A stretch of DNA of 64,000 nt from Chloroherpetonaceae bacterium (GTDB taxonomy: Bacteria; Bacteroidota; Chlorobiia; Chlorobiales; Thermochlorobacteraceae): positions 1-64,000 of the forward strand of contig JANRJQ010000004.1 of NCBI GenBank assembly GCA_033763895.1. Direction: 5' to 3'. Within the stretch, counting starts at the first letter, position 1; each line of letters starts with the position of its first letter. The notes beneath the pieces were generated by a model. The model saw nothing but the letters and a program-made list of their open reading frames with translations, was not told where the DNA came from and made no database searches. A program made the translations under genes and the position numbers. This document shows, one piece after another, positions 8,191-16,940 of this stretch.

Positions 8191-9309
8191 ATGTATCAAT
8201 TCAAAAATCTTATACTCTCTTTGAAACCTTATTACTCCCTCATTGTAATACTGGTTTTTGTTTCTTCCTGCTCGAGCAGCAGTAGTGAATCAAGCAAATT
8301 TGAGCGCGAAGCAATGCTCCGAAACTTCGCCGATAATTATATCCTTCCCGCTTATCAAGATCTTGATCGATTGACTCAAAATTTAGATACAACCACTTCT
8401 TCATTTCTGAATTCACCTACGAGTGAATCGCTTGTATCCGCCCAAACCGCTTGGATCAATGCGTATGATGCTTGGCAATATGCGCAGCATTTTGAGTTTG
8501 GGCCAGCTGAAACCTCATCAGGGACGCTTTTGCAAAACATTGGGACTTATCCGATAAACACAACTCAAACCGAAGCATATATTTCTTCAGGAGATTCCTC
8601 TCTCAATAATTTTAATCGTGATACACGGGGTTTTTTGGCAATCGAGTACTTGCTGTTTGGGAAACCCGGCAACACCGAATTGGTTAATTCCTTTACCGGA
8701 TCTGCAGGTGCAAATCGAAGAGCATATCTTAGAAGTATTGTGCGTGATTTACGTAACCGAATCAGCTCAACCCGAACCCAATGGGAAAACACTTACAGAA
8801 ATGAATTTATTATCAATACCGGAACGGATGTTGCGAGTTCGACGACGAAACTTTTCAACAGTTTTGTCGCGAGTTATGAAAATCTTAAAAACTTCAAATT
8901 TGGTGTGCCGCTTGGAAAACGTGCCGGTCAAGTTTCAACCGAACCTTCAAGGGTAGAAGCTTATTACAGCGGTCGCTCTACTGATTTTGCGAAATCACAT
9001 TTCACTTCGGTGGTTCAACTTTGGGAAGGAACAACGCTTTCCGGAGATGCGGGAATCGGCTTTGAAGAGTACCTTTCAACAGTTACAGGAGGTGAAGCAC
9101 TTATTTCAAGCACAAAAGCACAACTCGAAATCACTCGAACGGCGATAAATGCGCTTGGCACGTCGCCTCTTCAAACTCAAATTTCTTCCAATTTTAATTC
9201 AGTAAACACCGTTCATACGGAACTCCAAAGAATGACCCGCTATTTCAAATCGGATATGGCGTCACTCCTTGGACTAACAATTACATTCAGCAGTAACGAT
9301 GGGGATTAA
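8191..9309 (+). CDS. Imelysin family (EfeO/IrpA-like) iron-regulated lipoprotein
   Basis: This is an exported lipoprotein of 372 residues with a lipobox (VSSC, Cys27) followed by a serine-rich linker. The imelysin family includes EfeO-type iron-binding proteins and the iron-regulated protein IrpA. The domain is a two-lobe helical bundle. The family's GxHxxE metal motif appears here as GFLAIE (residues 147-152), so the usual histidine is replaced by Leu149 while Glu152 is kept. That suggests altered or lost metal binding at that site, as I believe is also seen in some other Bacteroidota members. It is the second gene of the DUF4856-imelysin-HTTM-receptor set, which supports a surface or periplasmic role in iron uptake. 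It is not a peptidase by family knowledge. Confidence 0.85.
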   Translation: MYQFKNLILSLKPYYSLIVILVFVSSCSSSSSESSKFEREAMLRNFADNYILPAYQDLDRLTQNLDTTTSSFLNSPTSESLVSAQTAWINAYDAWQYAQHFEFGPAETSSGTLLQNIGTYPINTTQTEAYISSGDSSLNNFNRDTRGFLAIEYLLFGKPGNTELVNSFTGSAGANRRAYLRSIVRDLRNRISSTRTQWENTYRNEFIINTGTDVASSTTKLFNSFVASYENLKNFKFGVPLGKRAGQVSTEPSRVEAYYSGRSTDFAKSHFTSVVQLWEGTTLSGDAGIGFEEYLSTVTGGEALISSTKAQLEITRTAINALGTSPLQTQISSNFNSVNTVHTELQRMTRYFKSDMASLLGLTITFSSNDGD

Positions 9310-9391
9310 ATTCATACCGTTTTTTTCTTGGGTTAATTGCTGTTACGATTTTATATGTTGATTGAATTCATTTTGACGGATATGATTTAGA

Positions 9392-10885
9392 ATGAAGAAA
9401 GTCAATCAAAAATTCCTTCGTTCTCAAGGTCTGACTGAACGCACGCAAAGCAAAATGCTCGGTGTGCGTTCAGTGTTTTCATTGATTCACTCATTTCATA
9501 GCCAAGTCCAACAACGAAATCAAAGCAAAGAATTGACTGCCCAAAGGAACTTGCTCGCTTGGTTAACCGTGCCTGTTTCATCAGCGCCTTTTGCTGTCTT
9601 CAGAGTACTCTTTGGGTTTGCCTTAGTCTTTAGTTCAATTCGGTTTATAATCTTAGGCTGGATTGACGATCAATACATTTCGCCGGTTTTTCATTTCAGC
9701 TATTATGGCTTTTCTTGGGTCAAGCCCCTACCACCAATTATGCTTTATGGTTTGTATGGATTGATGACGCTTGCTGCATTATTAATTCTCATTGGGTTTT
9801 ATTACAGAATTGCCACAGTTTGCTTTTTTATTCTCTTCAACTATTTCGAGCTTCTTGACAAAGCGTACTATCTGAATCACTATTATTTTGTAAGCCTAAC
9901 GGTATTTCTTTTGATTGTGATACCCACCCATTCACGGCTATCCATCGATTGTTATCTCAAACCGGAACGCTATAGAGTTCGGCTTCCTCGTTGGAACTTA
10001 ATTTTATTACAACTTCAAATCGGATGTGTTTACTTTTTTGCTGGGATTGCAAAAATGAATGCGGATTGGCTATTTGACGCGCTTCCACTACGCATTTGGT
10101 TACCGGCACATAACGATCTTCCGCTTGTTGGTTCGATCTTTTCTTATGTGGAAACTGCTTTTGTTTTTTCTTGGGCAGGGATGCTCTTTGATACATTGAT
10201 TGTATTTTTTCTTCTCTGGAAACGCACCCAATTTTTCGCCTATGCGACCGTTGTTCTTTTTCATTCCATTACAGGCCTTCTATTTCCGATTGGTTTATTT
10301 CCTTTGGTGATGATTTTTTCTACCCCGCTCTTTTTTCATCACCAATTTCACGACCGTCTTGTGTTTTGGATTGAATCAAAAAATTTTTTTATTTATACCT
10401 CAAAAAGTATCAATCATCCCTTACAACAAGGGTTTTCAGTCATTCATCAATTTTTCTTTTTCAGTTACATCACGCTTCAAATTCTCATCCCTCTCCGCAG
10501 CTTTTTGTATTCAGGAAATCTTTATTGGACAGAAAATGGTTATCGGTTTTCTTGGCGCGTGATGCTTATGGAAAAATCGGGTGAAGCCACTTTTTATGTG
10601 AAGGATTCAACCACCGGTCGAGAAGGAATGGTGATAAATCGTGAATTCTTGAATGCTACTCAAGAAAAGCAAATGTCTTTTCAACCGGATATGATTTTAG
10701 AATTTGCACATTTTCTTCATAATCATTATAGCCAAAAAGGAATGAAAAATCCTGAGGTTCGGGCGGAAGTTTATGTCACCTTAAACGGTCGGCCAAGTCA
10801 GCTCTTTATTGATTCTACACGAAATCTTGCCCTTGAAACTGAGAATTTTTTTGAAAAAAAGTGGGTACTCCCTTATCCATACTAA
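9392..10885 (+). CDS. HTTM domain membrane protein (vitamin K-dependent gamma-carboxylase-like)
   Basis: This is an integral inner-membrane protein of 497 residues of the horizontally transferred transmembrane (HTTM) family, related to vertebrate gamma-glutamyl carboxylase. A cytoplasmic N-terminus of about 60 residues is followed by several hydrophobic helices between about 60 and 375, then a hydrophilic beta-rich tail. The segment LDKAYYLNHYYFVSL near residue 150 is characteristic of the family. Bacterial members are of unproven activity; a carboxylase or epoxidase activity is inferred only from homology. Its place between imelysin and a TonB-dependent receptor is the recurring arrangement in Bacteroidota iron loci. 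Its stop codon lies 8 nt before the preferred start of the receptor gene. Confidence 0.85.
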   Translation: MKKVNQKFLRSQGLTERTQSKMLGVRSVFSLIHSFHSQVQQRNQSKELTAQRNLLAWLTVPVSSAPFAVFRVLFGFALVFSSIRFIILGWIDDQYISPVFHFSYYGFSWVKPLPPIMLYGLYGLMTLAALLILIGFYYRIATVCFFILFNYFELLDKAYYLNHYYFVSLTVFLLIVIPTHSRLSIDCYLKPERYRVRLPRWNLILLQLQIGCVYFFAGIAKMNADWLFDALPLRIWLPAHNDLPLVGSIFSYVETAFVFSWAGMLFDTLIVFFLLWKRTQFFAYATVVLFHSITGLLFPIGLFPLVMIFSTPLFFHHQFHDRLVFWIESKNFFIYTSKSINHPLQQGFSVIHQFFFFSYITLQILIPLRSFLYSGNLYWTENGYRFSWRVMLMEKSGEATFYVKDSTTGREGMVINREFLNATQEKQMSFQPDMILEFAHFLHNHYSQKGMKNPEVRAEVYVTLNGRPSQLFIDSTRNLALETENFFEKKWVLPYPY

Positions 10886-10895
10886 TGTTCTTTCA

Positions 10896-13418
10896 ATGCT
10901 ATTACGCTTTAAAACTTTAAGTGTGTTACGCTCGATACGAATTTTATTGAGTCTCGTATTTTTAATTCCATTTTCGTATTTGAGAGGAACTACTCAACAG
11001 GCGAATCCCGGTGATTTTACAACAAATGATAAAGTTGAATCGATCAGTGGGATAGTGATTGACCGAGATACAAATGAGCCAATTACCGGGGCGATACTCC
11101 GTTTGATTCTAAATAAAGAAACAAGCATTACAGATCTTTCCGGTCGATTCACCTTTTCAAAACCCATCGATCTCCCTGATTCACTTCGTATCAGTGCCAT
11201 TGGATATGAGGTAAGAACGATAGCGCTTCTCGATTTTTCTTCACTTCTTGAAACAAAAAAAGTTTTTCTGAATCCAAAAGCTGTTTCAGTGAAAGAGTTG
11301 TTGGTGCGAGGAAATCGAGGGGTTAAGTTTTCAACCAATCGTTTGGGTTCAGTGGAAGGCACTTCTATTTATGAAGCAAAAAAATCTGAAGTAATTAGCA
11401 TTGAAAATCTCACCGCCAATTTGGCAACCAATAACGCACGGCAAATTTACTCTCGAATATCGGGGTTGAATGTTTGGGAAAATGACGGCGCCGGAATTCA
11501 ATTGGCGATTGGTGCTCGCGGTCTCTCACCCAACCGCTCTTCGAATTTTAATGTGAGGCAAAATGGATACGATATTTCCGCCGATGCCTTGGGTTATCCT
11601 GAAAGTTACTACACACCTCCTGCGGAAGCATTAGATAAAATCGAAGTGATTCGCGGCGCTGCTTCGCTTCAATACGGAACACAATTTGGCGGAATGTTGA
11701 ACTTTATCTTTAAGCGAGGTCCTGAAGAAAAGGCATTTGAATTTACCTCAAGGATGAGCGGCGGGTCTTTTGGGTTTTTCAATACCTTTAACAGCATTGG
11801 TGGTTCGCTAGGTACACTCAATTATTATGGCTTCTATCAATTTAAGCGGGGAGATGGGTGGCGGCCGAATTCCGGCTTCGATGTTCACACCGCTTTTTCT
11901 TCATTCATTTTCACCCCGCTACCGGAATTGAAAGTTCAAGTTGACCTCACTTACATGACTTACCTTGCTCAGCAGCCGGGCGGGCTCACCGATTCGCAAT
12001 TTGAGCGGGATGCCCGTCAATCATTTCGACCCCGAAATTGGTTCAGCATCGATTGGAAAGTGGCATCGCTGTTGATGAATTATCGGTTTTCTGGCAGTAC
12101 GGAACTTGACAGCCGAACCTTTGGACTTCTTTCCTCAAGAAGTTCTTTGGGAAATTTAGATAATATTAACCGGCTTGATCTTGTTCCGCGTATCGATCGC
12201 TCTTTCAATCGCACACTGATTGAAGGACAATATGAAAATATCGGTAATGAAACCCGACTCATTCATAAATTTCCTCTCTTCGATCAAATCTCGGTTTCGC
12301 TTTTTGGCATTCGATTATACTCCGGAACTACTTTGCAAAGACAAGGCGATGCCGATTCTACCGGTGCACCAAACTTCACTTTCCTGAACCCCGATAACTT
12401 AGAAAATTCAGACTATCGTTTTCCAAATAAAAATGTCTCTCTTTTCACAGAGCAACTGTTTCGATTTTCACCTTCCATTTCAATTACCCTTGGTGCTCGT
12501 TATGAGTACATTAATACAGGGGCTCAAGGATATTTTCGCGAACGAGCGTTTGACTTTGCTGGCAATATCATCGCCGATAGAAGAACGAATGAAGTGTTTT
12601 CTCGCGAGCGCGACTTCGCTTTTTTTGGCGGTGGTATAAGCTATTCTTTGAGCAGCGATCTCGAAGTGTATGGAAATCTTTCTCAAAATTTTCGCTCGAT
12701 TACTTTCAGCGATTTGCGCATTGATAACCCTAACTTTCGAGTTGACCCTAACATTACCGATGAACGCGGGTTTAATGCCGAGCTTGGGTTTCGGGGAAAT
12801 CTTGATGATGTGCTCATTTTTGATGTCAGCATTTATCTCCTAAGGTATCAAGACCGAATCAATAATTTACTTCTTACCGATACGGTGCTTTTCAACGACT
12901 ACCGTTTCCGAACCAATGTTGGCGATACAAGAACCATCGGGCTGGAATCGCTTCTCGAAGCCGACCTCTTTCGACTCTTTGGAATCGGAAATAAAGACGA
13001 AAACCTTCTTGTGTTTTCCAATCTTTCGATTCAACAAGGCCAGTATGTCAGCGCCGTACTTTCGACGATTGTTGGAAATGAAGTGGAATTGATTCCTCCG
13101 CTTACACTGCGAAGCGGAATTACTTATCGGAACAGTGGCTTTCGGGCGAGCTTGCAATACAGTTTTGTGGATGAACACTTTACCGACGCGACCAATACAA
13201 GACGAGGAACCGGAAACGCCGTCAGCGGCTTAATCCCGAGCTATCAAGTATTGGATTTTTCATTTGGATATTCATTTGGAGACTTCACTTTTGAGGGAAG
13301 CGTGAATAATCTTACCGATGCATTTTACTACACCCGCCGTGCTGAGAGCTATCCGGGACCCGGAATTATCCCTGCCGACGGGCGAGCATTCTTCCTTACT
13401 TTTTCAGCCTCATTATAG
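10896..13418 (+). CDS. TonB-dependent outer-membrane receptor (FecA-like, putative iron siderophore/chelate)
   Basis: This is an outer-membrane 22-strand-type receptor of about 840 residues. I place the start at the ATG at 10896, because an upstream ATG at 10809 lies inside the HTTM gene and would bury the signal peptide. Order of domains: signal peptide, a carboxypeptidase-regulatory-like beta domain (SISGIVIDRDTNEPITGA onward), plug (RISGLNVWENDGAGIQLAIGARG, then VIRGAASLQYGTQFGGMLNF), and a beta-barrel ending in an aromatic-rich C-terminal strand (AFFLTFSASL). It is driven by proton-motive force through TonB/ExbB/ExbD; such an operon lies at 60-63 kb. The ligand is inferred to be an iron chelate from the imelysin neighbour. 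A cobalamin receptor is less likely, because the riboswitch-linked gene is convergent and not in this operon. Confidence 0.9.
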   Translation: MLLRFKTLSVLRSIRILLSLVFLIPFSYLRGTTQQANPGDFTTNDKVESISGIVIDRDTNEPITGAILRLILNKETSITDLSGRFTFSKPIDLPDSLRISAIGYEVRTIALLDFSSLLETKKVFLNPKAVSVKELLVRGNRGVKFSTNRLGSVEGTSIYEAKKSEVISIENLTANLATNNARQIYSRISGLNVWENDGAGIQLAIGARGLSPNRSSNFNVRQNGYDISADALGYPESYYTPPAEALDKIEVIRGAASLQYGTQFGGMLNFIFKRGPEEKAFEFTSRMSGGSFGFFNTFNSIGGSLGTLNYYGFYQFKRGDGWRPNSGFDVHTAFSSFIFTPLPELKVQVDLTYMTYLAQQPGGLTDSQFERDARQSFRPRNWFSIDWKVASLLMNYRFSGSTELDSRTFGLLSSRSSLGNLDNINRLDLVPRIDRSFNRTLIEGQYENIGNETRLIHKFPLFDQISVSLFGIRLYSGTTLQRQGDADSTGAPNFTFLNPDNLENSDYRFPNKNVSLFTEQLFRFSPSISITLGARYEYINTGAQGYFRERAFDFAGNIIADRRTNEVFSRERDFAFFGGGISYSLSSDLEVYGNLSQNFRSITFSDLRIDNPNFRVDPNITDERGFNAELGFRGNLDDVLIFDVSIYLLRYQDRINNLLLTDTVLFNDYRFRTNVGDTRTIGLESLLEADLFRLFGIGNKDENLLVFSNLSIQQGQYVSAVLSTIVGNEVELIPPLTLRSGITYRNSGFRASLQYSFVDEHFTDATNTRRGTGNAVSGLIPSYQVLDFSFGYSFGDFTFEGSVNNLTDAFYYTRRAESYPGPGIIPADGRAFFLTFSASL

Positions 13419-13446
13419 TTGCTGAAATAATTCTTTTCTAAGACAT

Positions 13447-14529
13447 TTACCTAAGAAATACAATGCCATCCGGCACTATTCCTGTTGCAAAAGTGGCTTC
13501 CTTTGTGCCTTGAGCAGAAAACCGTGTGACTTCCCCACTTACCACAAATGACTTTGCATCGCTGACATAAATCTTCCCATTTTGCTCATCTCTAGAGAAG
13601 TTATAGACATACCCAAATTGTGAGCCTGAAATAAAATTTTGCGTAAGGATTTGCTTTGTCGAAGCTCTTAGCAATCCAATATTTGAATTGCTATTGAAAA
13701 GAAGCGTATCCCCTGAAATTGCAATTTGAGAAATGTCGATATCAAATCGTTGTTTAATTGTATCGGCAGAGGTATTAATTACAAAGAGCCGAGGCGGAAT
13801 GTCGCCATAATTTCCCTGTGAAACCACATAAACATCACCCGATGCATCTCGTTGAACACCGATGAGATTAATTCGTACAGTGAGCGTTTTAAGTGTCGCA
13901 AGCGAAGTTGCTGATAGAATCGATAAGGTGCTGTCATAATTCGGGAAATTTAGCCCTCCTGAATTTGCGACATAGAGCTTTCCATTTACATAAGCGATTC
14001 CTTCAGGATTTGAACCCGCTCTTCCAATTGCCACCACCGAAAGAGACATTGTATCAATCTTTACCACGCTTCCATCATAGCAACTGATAAAAACAAATCC
14101 ATCGCCAAAAGCCATTTTTCTTGGTGACCTCGCACGCGGGGTTGTAAAAGAACTATCAAAAAGAGGCACTGTTTTAAGAGAAATACCCGTAAATGGATTA
14201 ATTACCTCTAAACGACTTGAGCCATTAACGACTACATACATTTTAGAACCATAAATTGCGATGTCATTGCCGGTATCACCAAGTTTTTTTCCATTCTTTT
14301 GCTCGTAAAAATCTGTTACGGCTTTATTGGAATCGATATCATAATAAGTGAGCGTTGCATTGTTTCCTTGAAAAAGCCCTTGATTCAAAACATAGACGCC
14401 CTTCGAGGGTCTAATTTCAGGAATTGGATCAAAATCAATCGTGTTTTTGCATGATGCTGCAAAGAAAAGAATAAAAAAAGATGCAGCAATCACGCGATAT
14501 AGCCGCGCGAATTGGATAGTATTCGTCAT
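13447..14529 (-). CDS. Surface beta-propeller lipoprotein, YncE/DUF5074 family, probable cobalamin-binding BtuG-like protein
   Basis: This is a lipoprotein of 360 residues with a lipobox (FAASC, Cys27). The mature part repeats the YncE/DUF5074 pattern of about 45-residue beta-propeller blades (VYVLNQGLFQGNNATLTYYD, GNDIAIYGSKMYVVVN, PEGIAYVNGKLYVANSGG and so on). In Bacteroides, BtuG proteins of this type sit on the BtuB transporter and capture cobalamin with very high affinity. The strongest evidence here is a cobalamin riboswitch 115 nt upstream on the same strand, which implies repression by B12. No btuB gene is adjacent, which is unusual for BtuG. A general surface propeller under B12 control is the alternative. 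Confidence 0.8.
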   Translation of the reverse strand: MTNTIQFARLYRVIAASFFILFFAASCKNTIDFDPIPEIRPSKGVYVLNQGLFQGNNATLTYYDIDSNKAVTDFYEQKNGKKLGDTGNDIAIYGSKMYVVVNGSSRLEVINPFTGISLKTVPLFDSSFTTPRARSPRKMAFGDGFVFISCYDGSVVKIDTMSLSVVAIGRAGSNPEGIAYVNGKLYVANSGGLNFPNYDSTLSILSATSLATLKTLTVRINLIGVQRDASGDVYVVSQGNYGDIPPRLFVINTSADTIKQRFDIDISQIAISGDTLLFNSNSNIGLLRASTKQILTQNFISGSQFGYVYNFSRDEQNGKIYVSDAKSFVVSGEVTRFSAQGTKEATFATGIVPDGIVFLR

Positions 14530-14644
14530 AGTTTCTCCTTAGTGAATTAAACGATTTGGATTGAAGTTATTTGAATTGTGCGATCCAGATTATCTTCCCG
14601 TAACCTTCCAACTTGTTTATAAAAACACGTGGCCGCAACGATTT

Positions 14645-14842
14645 GGCAGGTCTCCTGACTCATCGCTCAAAGATGCAAGTCATTTCTTCCCAAAAGTTTT
14701 TTGGTGAACTTTCAGTGAAATGCTTGCGATGCCTCTTTTTACCTTACGGGCGCAAGGTCTAAGAAAAACATCAAGCGAACTACAGTTGCGGGTACAGTTC
14801 CGTTCTTATAGGCAAAAAGCCAATATTTCGAATTCCCTTTTC
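14645..14842 (-). promoter_or_regulatory. Cobalamin (B12) riboswitch
   Basis: Read on the minus strand, this 198-nt leader shows the conserved blocks of the cobalamin riboswitch in order: a 5' AAAAGGGAA block near 14842, a GGAACTG...CCGCAACTGT core near 14782-14803, a TTCACTGAAAG (B12-box-like) block near 14710, and a 3' GAGTCAGGAGACCTGCC block at 14645-14661. Cobalamin binding normally shuts off the downstream gene. The downstream gene is the BtuG-like propeller lipoprotein starting at 14529. The element type is certain from the blocks; exact ends are approximate. Confidence 0.93.
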
Positions 14843-14972
14843 ACGCATGCATAAACATGCGACCAAATCATAAAGAACATGAAAAAAAGATTCAATCATT
14901 TTTCCTTCCAACTCAAATTTACGATAGTCATTTCAAAATGAAGGTTCTCACAGAAGACTTTTTGTAAATTCA

Positions 14973-16031
14973 TTGAAATTTAATTTTATGACTCAGCAGG
15001 AAGAAAAACGAATTCCAATCATCATTGTCACAGGTTTTTTGGGAAGCGGAAAAACAACGCTCTTAAAGGAGCTTTTGCAATCCAACGGCGGAACAAAGAA
15101 AATCGCCGTTATTATGAATGAAATCGGTGAAGTTTCGATTGATGCTAAAATTCTTTCCGGCTTTTCTGTGGAGATGTTTGAGCTGAATGACGGGTGCATT
15201 TGCTGCTCAGTGAATGAAAATTTTATCGAAGTTTTGGATGAAATTGCTCACAAACTTTCACCCGATTTGATTGTCATTGAAACCACCGGCGTCGCAAATC
15301 CTATATCACTCCTTTATTCCATTCTCAACCCGCGCTTTTGGGTGGATTCCGTGATAACGGTAGTGGATACCAAAAATTTCTTACGCTTATCAAAGGAAGT
15401 GGATGTTGCTGAAGAGCAAATTGAAGCCGCAAATATTCTGCTACTTACCAAAAATAACGAAGCATCCGAAGAATTGGTGGAAAATACACGAGTGTTGATT
15501 CATCAACTAAATCCAAAAGCACACATTTATTTGAAGGAAGAAGTTCCAATTTCAATTTTATTCGGCACAGAGAGCCCTATCTCCATAGAAACAGAATTAC
15601 CCAAAACGCAAATCGGGTTTAAAGAGAACGTTCATATTCATGATTCTAAAGAAGAGCACTTTGAAAATTCCCACAATCATTCTCATCATCACTTTGAGCT
15701 TGAAGGAATTGAGAATTTCACACTTCATCTCCCAATAAGTTTTGATTTAGAAAAACTGCAATTGTTTGTCGAATCTTTACCAAGCAATGTTTGGCGAGTG
15801 AAAGGAATCATTTCGCTTTGGTTGGAAGGAAAGGATTCAACAGTCATTTTAAACTCAGCTTTTGGCCGATATGCAATTGAAGACGCCCCTCGGGAAGGTA
15901 AATCGATTCCAAATCAATTGGTTTTTATCGGTAAGCATATCCATTCTCAAAAGGAATTGCTGACAGCATCACTTTTAAATTGCCGAAGCACCAAAGATTA
16001 TTCAACCTCATCTCTTTTGGCGCGTGATTGA
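14973..16031 (+). CDS. CobW/COG0523 family GTP-binding metallochaperone
   Basis: This is a G3E-family P-loop GTPase of 352 residues. The Walker A motif is TGFLGSGKTT (residues 20-29), the metal-binding CxCC motif is CICC (75-78), the switch region has ETTG (103-106), and the C-terminal CobW_C domain starts near 246. The family's NKxD guanine-specificity motif appears as TKNN (159-162), so base specificity may be altered. A histidine-rich insertion at residues 221-240 suggests zinc, cobalt or nickel handling. An in-frame ATG at 14988 is an alternative start. It lies 131 nt from the 5' end of the divergent B12 riboswitch, which makes a link to cobalt/cobalamin supply plausible, but zinc transfer is equally possible. 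Confidence 0.88.
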   Translation: MKFNFMTQQEEKRIPIIIVTGFLGSGKTTLLKELLQSNGGTKKIAVIMNEIGEVSIDAKILSGFSVEMFELNDGCICCSVNENFIEVLDEIAHKLSPDLIVIETTGVANPISLLYSILNPRFWVDSVITVVDTKNFLRLSKEVDVAEEQIEAANILLLTKNNEASEELVENTRVLIHQLNPKAHIYLKEEVPISILFGTESPISIETELPKTQIGFKENVHIHDSKEEHFENSHNHSHHHFELEGIENFTLHLPISFDLEKLQLFVESLPSNVWRVKGIISLWLEGKDSTVILNSAFGRYAIEDAPREGKSIPNQLVFIGKHIHSQKELLTASLLNCRSTKDYSTSSLLARD

Positions 16032-16845
16032 CTCATTAATTCAATTCATCGCCTTCTCCAATTGGTCAAGTATTAAAACCCCCGCTCAGTTCATTTCACT
16101 GTGTGAACATCGTAACGACGAGGGAGGTCATCAATCTAACCATCAAAATTTTTCGAAGAAAACACCTCCGCTCATTGTTTCTAGATTTAAGCGCTTTTCC
16201 CCTTTTTTGTTTTTTCTCTATTGCTTTCATCTCATCGTGATTTCACTTTTGCCGCTAAGCCTCACAGGATGCAGTTCGATTATTGAAAATTTAGACTCGT
16301 CAAAGCCACACGATACACAACGATTCAAAGTAGATACCGCGACGCTTCACCGTGCCGCAGTGCATTACCTCTTAAATGAAGGCTATTCGATTCTTGCCTC
16401 CGATCTTTCAGGAGGCATTTTATCAGCCGAAAAGAGTTCGCCAGAGCTTTTAGCGGAAGAGCAGGCGGAATCAGGACGTTTTGCGCCTTCGGTGGCAGAG
16501 GCGATTTTAGGGATACTTGGCATCATTTTAGCGATAGGTTTTTTATTCTTGGTTATAAAGGCTGTGCTTGAGCAGCAAAATCAAGTTGGCGAGCGAAGCA
16601 ACTATATGATGGATAATCGTGTGACGGGAGGAACAATGGCACAAGAAGAAACGCTGTTTTATTATCGGTATATTATTTCATTCAGTTATGAACCAATCGA
16701 AACAGGGCTTACTGAGCTTAAACTTTCCATTGTCCGAGAGCGATATGAAAAGGGTATTGTGGTAAAATCGGATAAACTTCAAGGCAAAAAGCTTTATTCC
16801 GCTTTCTTTCAAGGAATTTCAAAAGAGCTTCCCCATTTACGCTGA
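16024..16845 (+). CDS. Membrane-anchored lipoprotein of unknown function
   Basis: This is a hypothetical envelope protein of 273 residues. It opens with a GTG codon overlapping the CobW stop by 8 nt; no ATG exists before the lipobox, so the start is uncertain and the first 60 residues may not be translated. A hydrophobic segment (residues 59-81) ends in a lipobox-like LTGC. A second hydrophobic stretch of about 20 residues (SVAEAILGILGIILAIGFLFLVIKAV) crosses the middle. The last 60 residues, with FYYRYIISFSYEPIETGLTELKL, look like a beta domain. I do not recognise a family. The overlap suggests translational coupling to the GTPase, but a functional link is not shown. Confidence 0.65.
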   Translation: MIDSLIQFIAFSNWSSIKTPAQFISLCEHRNDEGGHQSNHQNFSKKTPPLIVSRFKRFSPFLFFLYCFHLIVISLLPLSLTGCSSIIENLDSSKPHDTQRFKVDTATLHRAAVHYLLNEGYSILASDLSGGILSAEKSSPELLAEEQAESGRFAPSVAEAILGILGIILAIGFLFLVIKAVLEQQNQVGERSNYMMDNRVTGGTMAQEETLFYYRYIISFSYEPIETGLTELKLSIVRERYEKGIVVKSDKLQGKKLYSAFFQGISKELPHLR

Positions 16846-16940
16846 CATTGGCCATCAGCAGTTACAATATGTTAATTTTCAATCTAGACAATAAGCCACT
16901 AACTTGCTTCACTTTTTTTTGACTCGAACAATCACAATTT

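Noticed and set aside
10809-10895. Earlier start for the TonB-dependent receptor
   Set aside because: It lies inside the HTTM gene, and the signal peptide begins naturally at the ATG 10896.
10896-14529. The TonB-dependent receptor as the cobalamin receptor BtuB for the riboswitch-linked protein
   Set aside because: The receptor is on the opposite strand in the imelysin set and has no riboswitch of its own; iron is the better inference.
14645-14842. Other RNA such as tmRNA, SRP RNA or a TPP riboswitch
   Set aside because: The CCGCAACTGT and GGAGACCTGCC blocks are specific to the cobalamin riboswitch.
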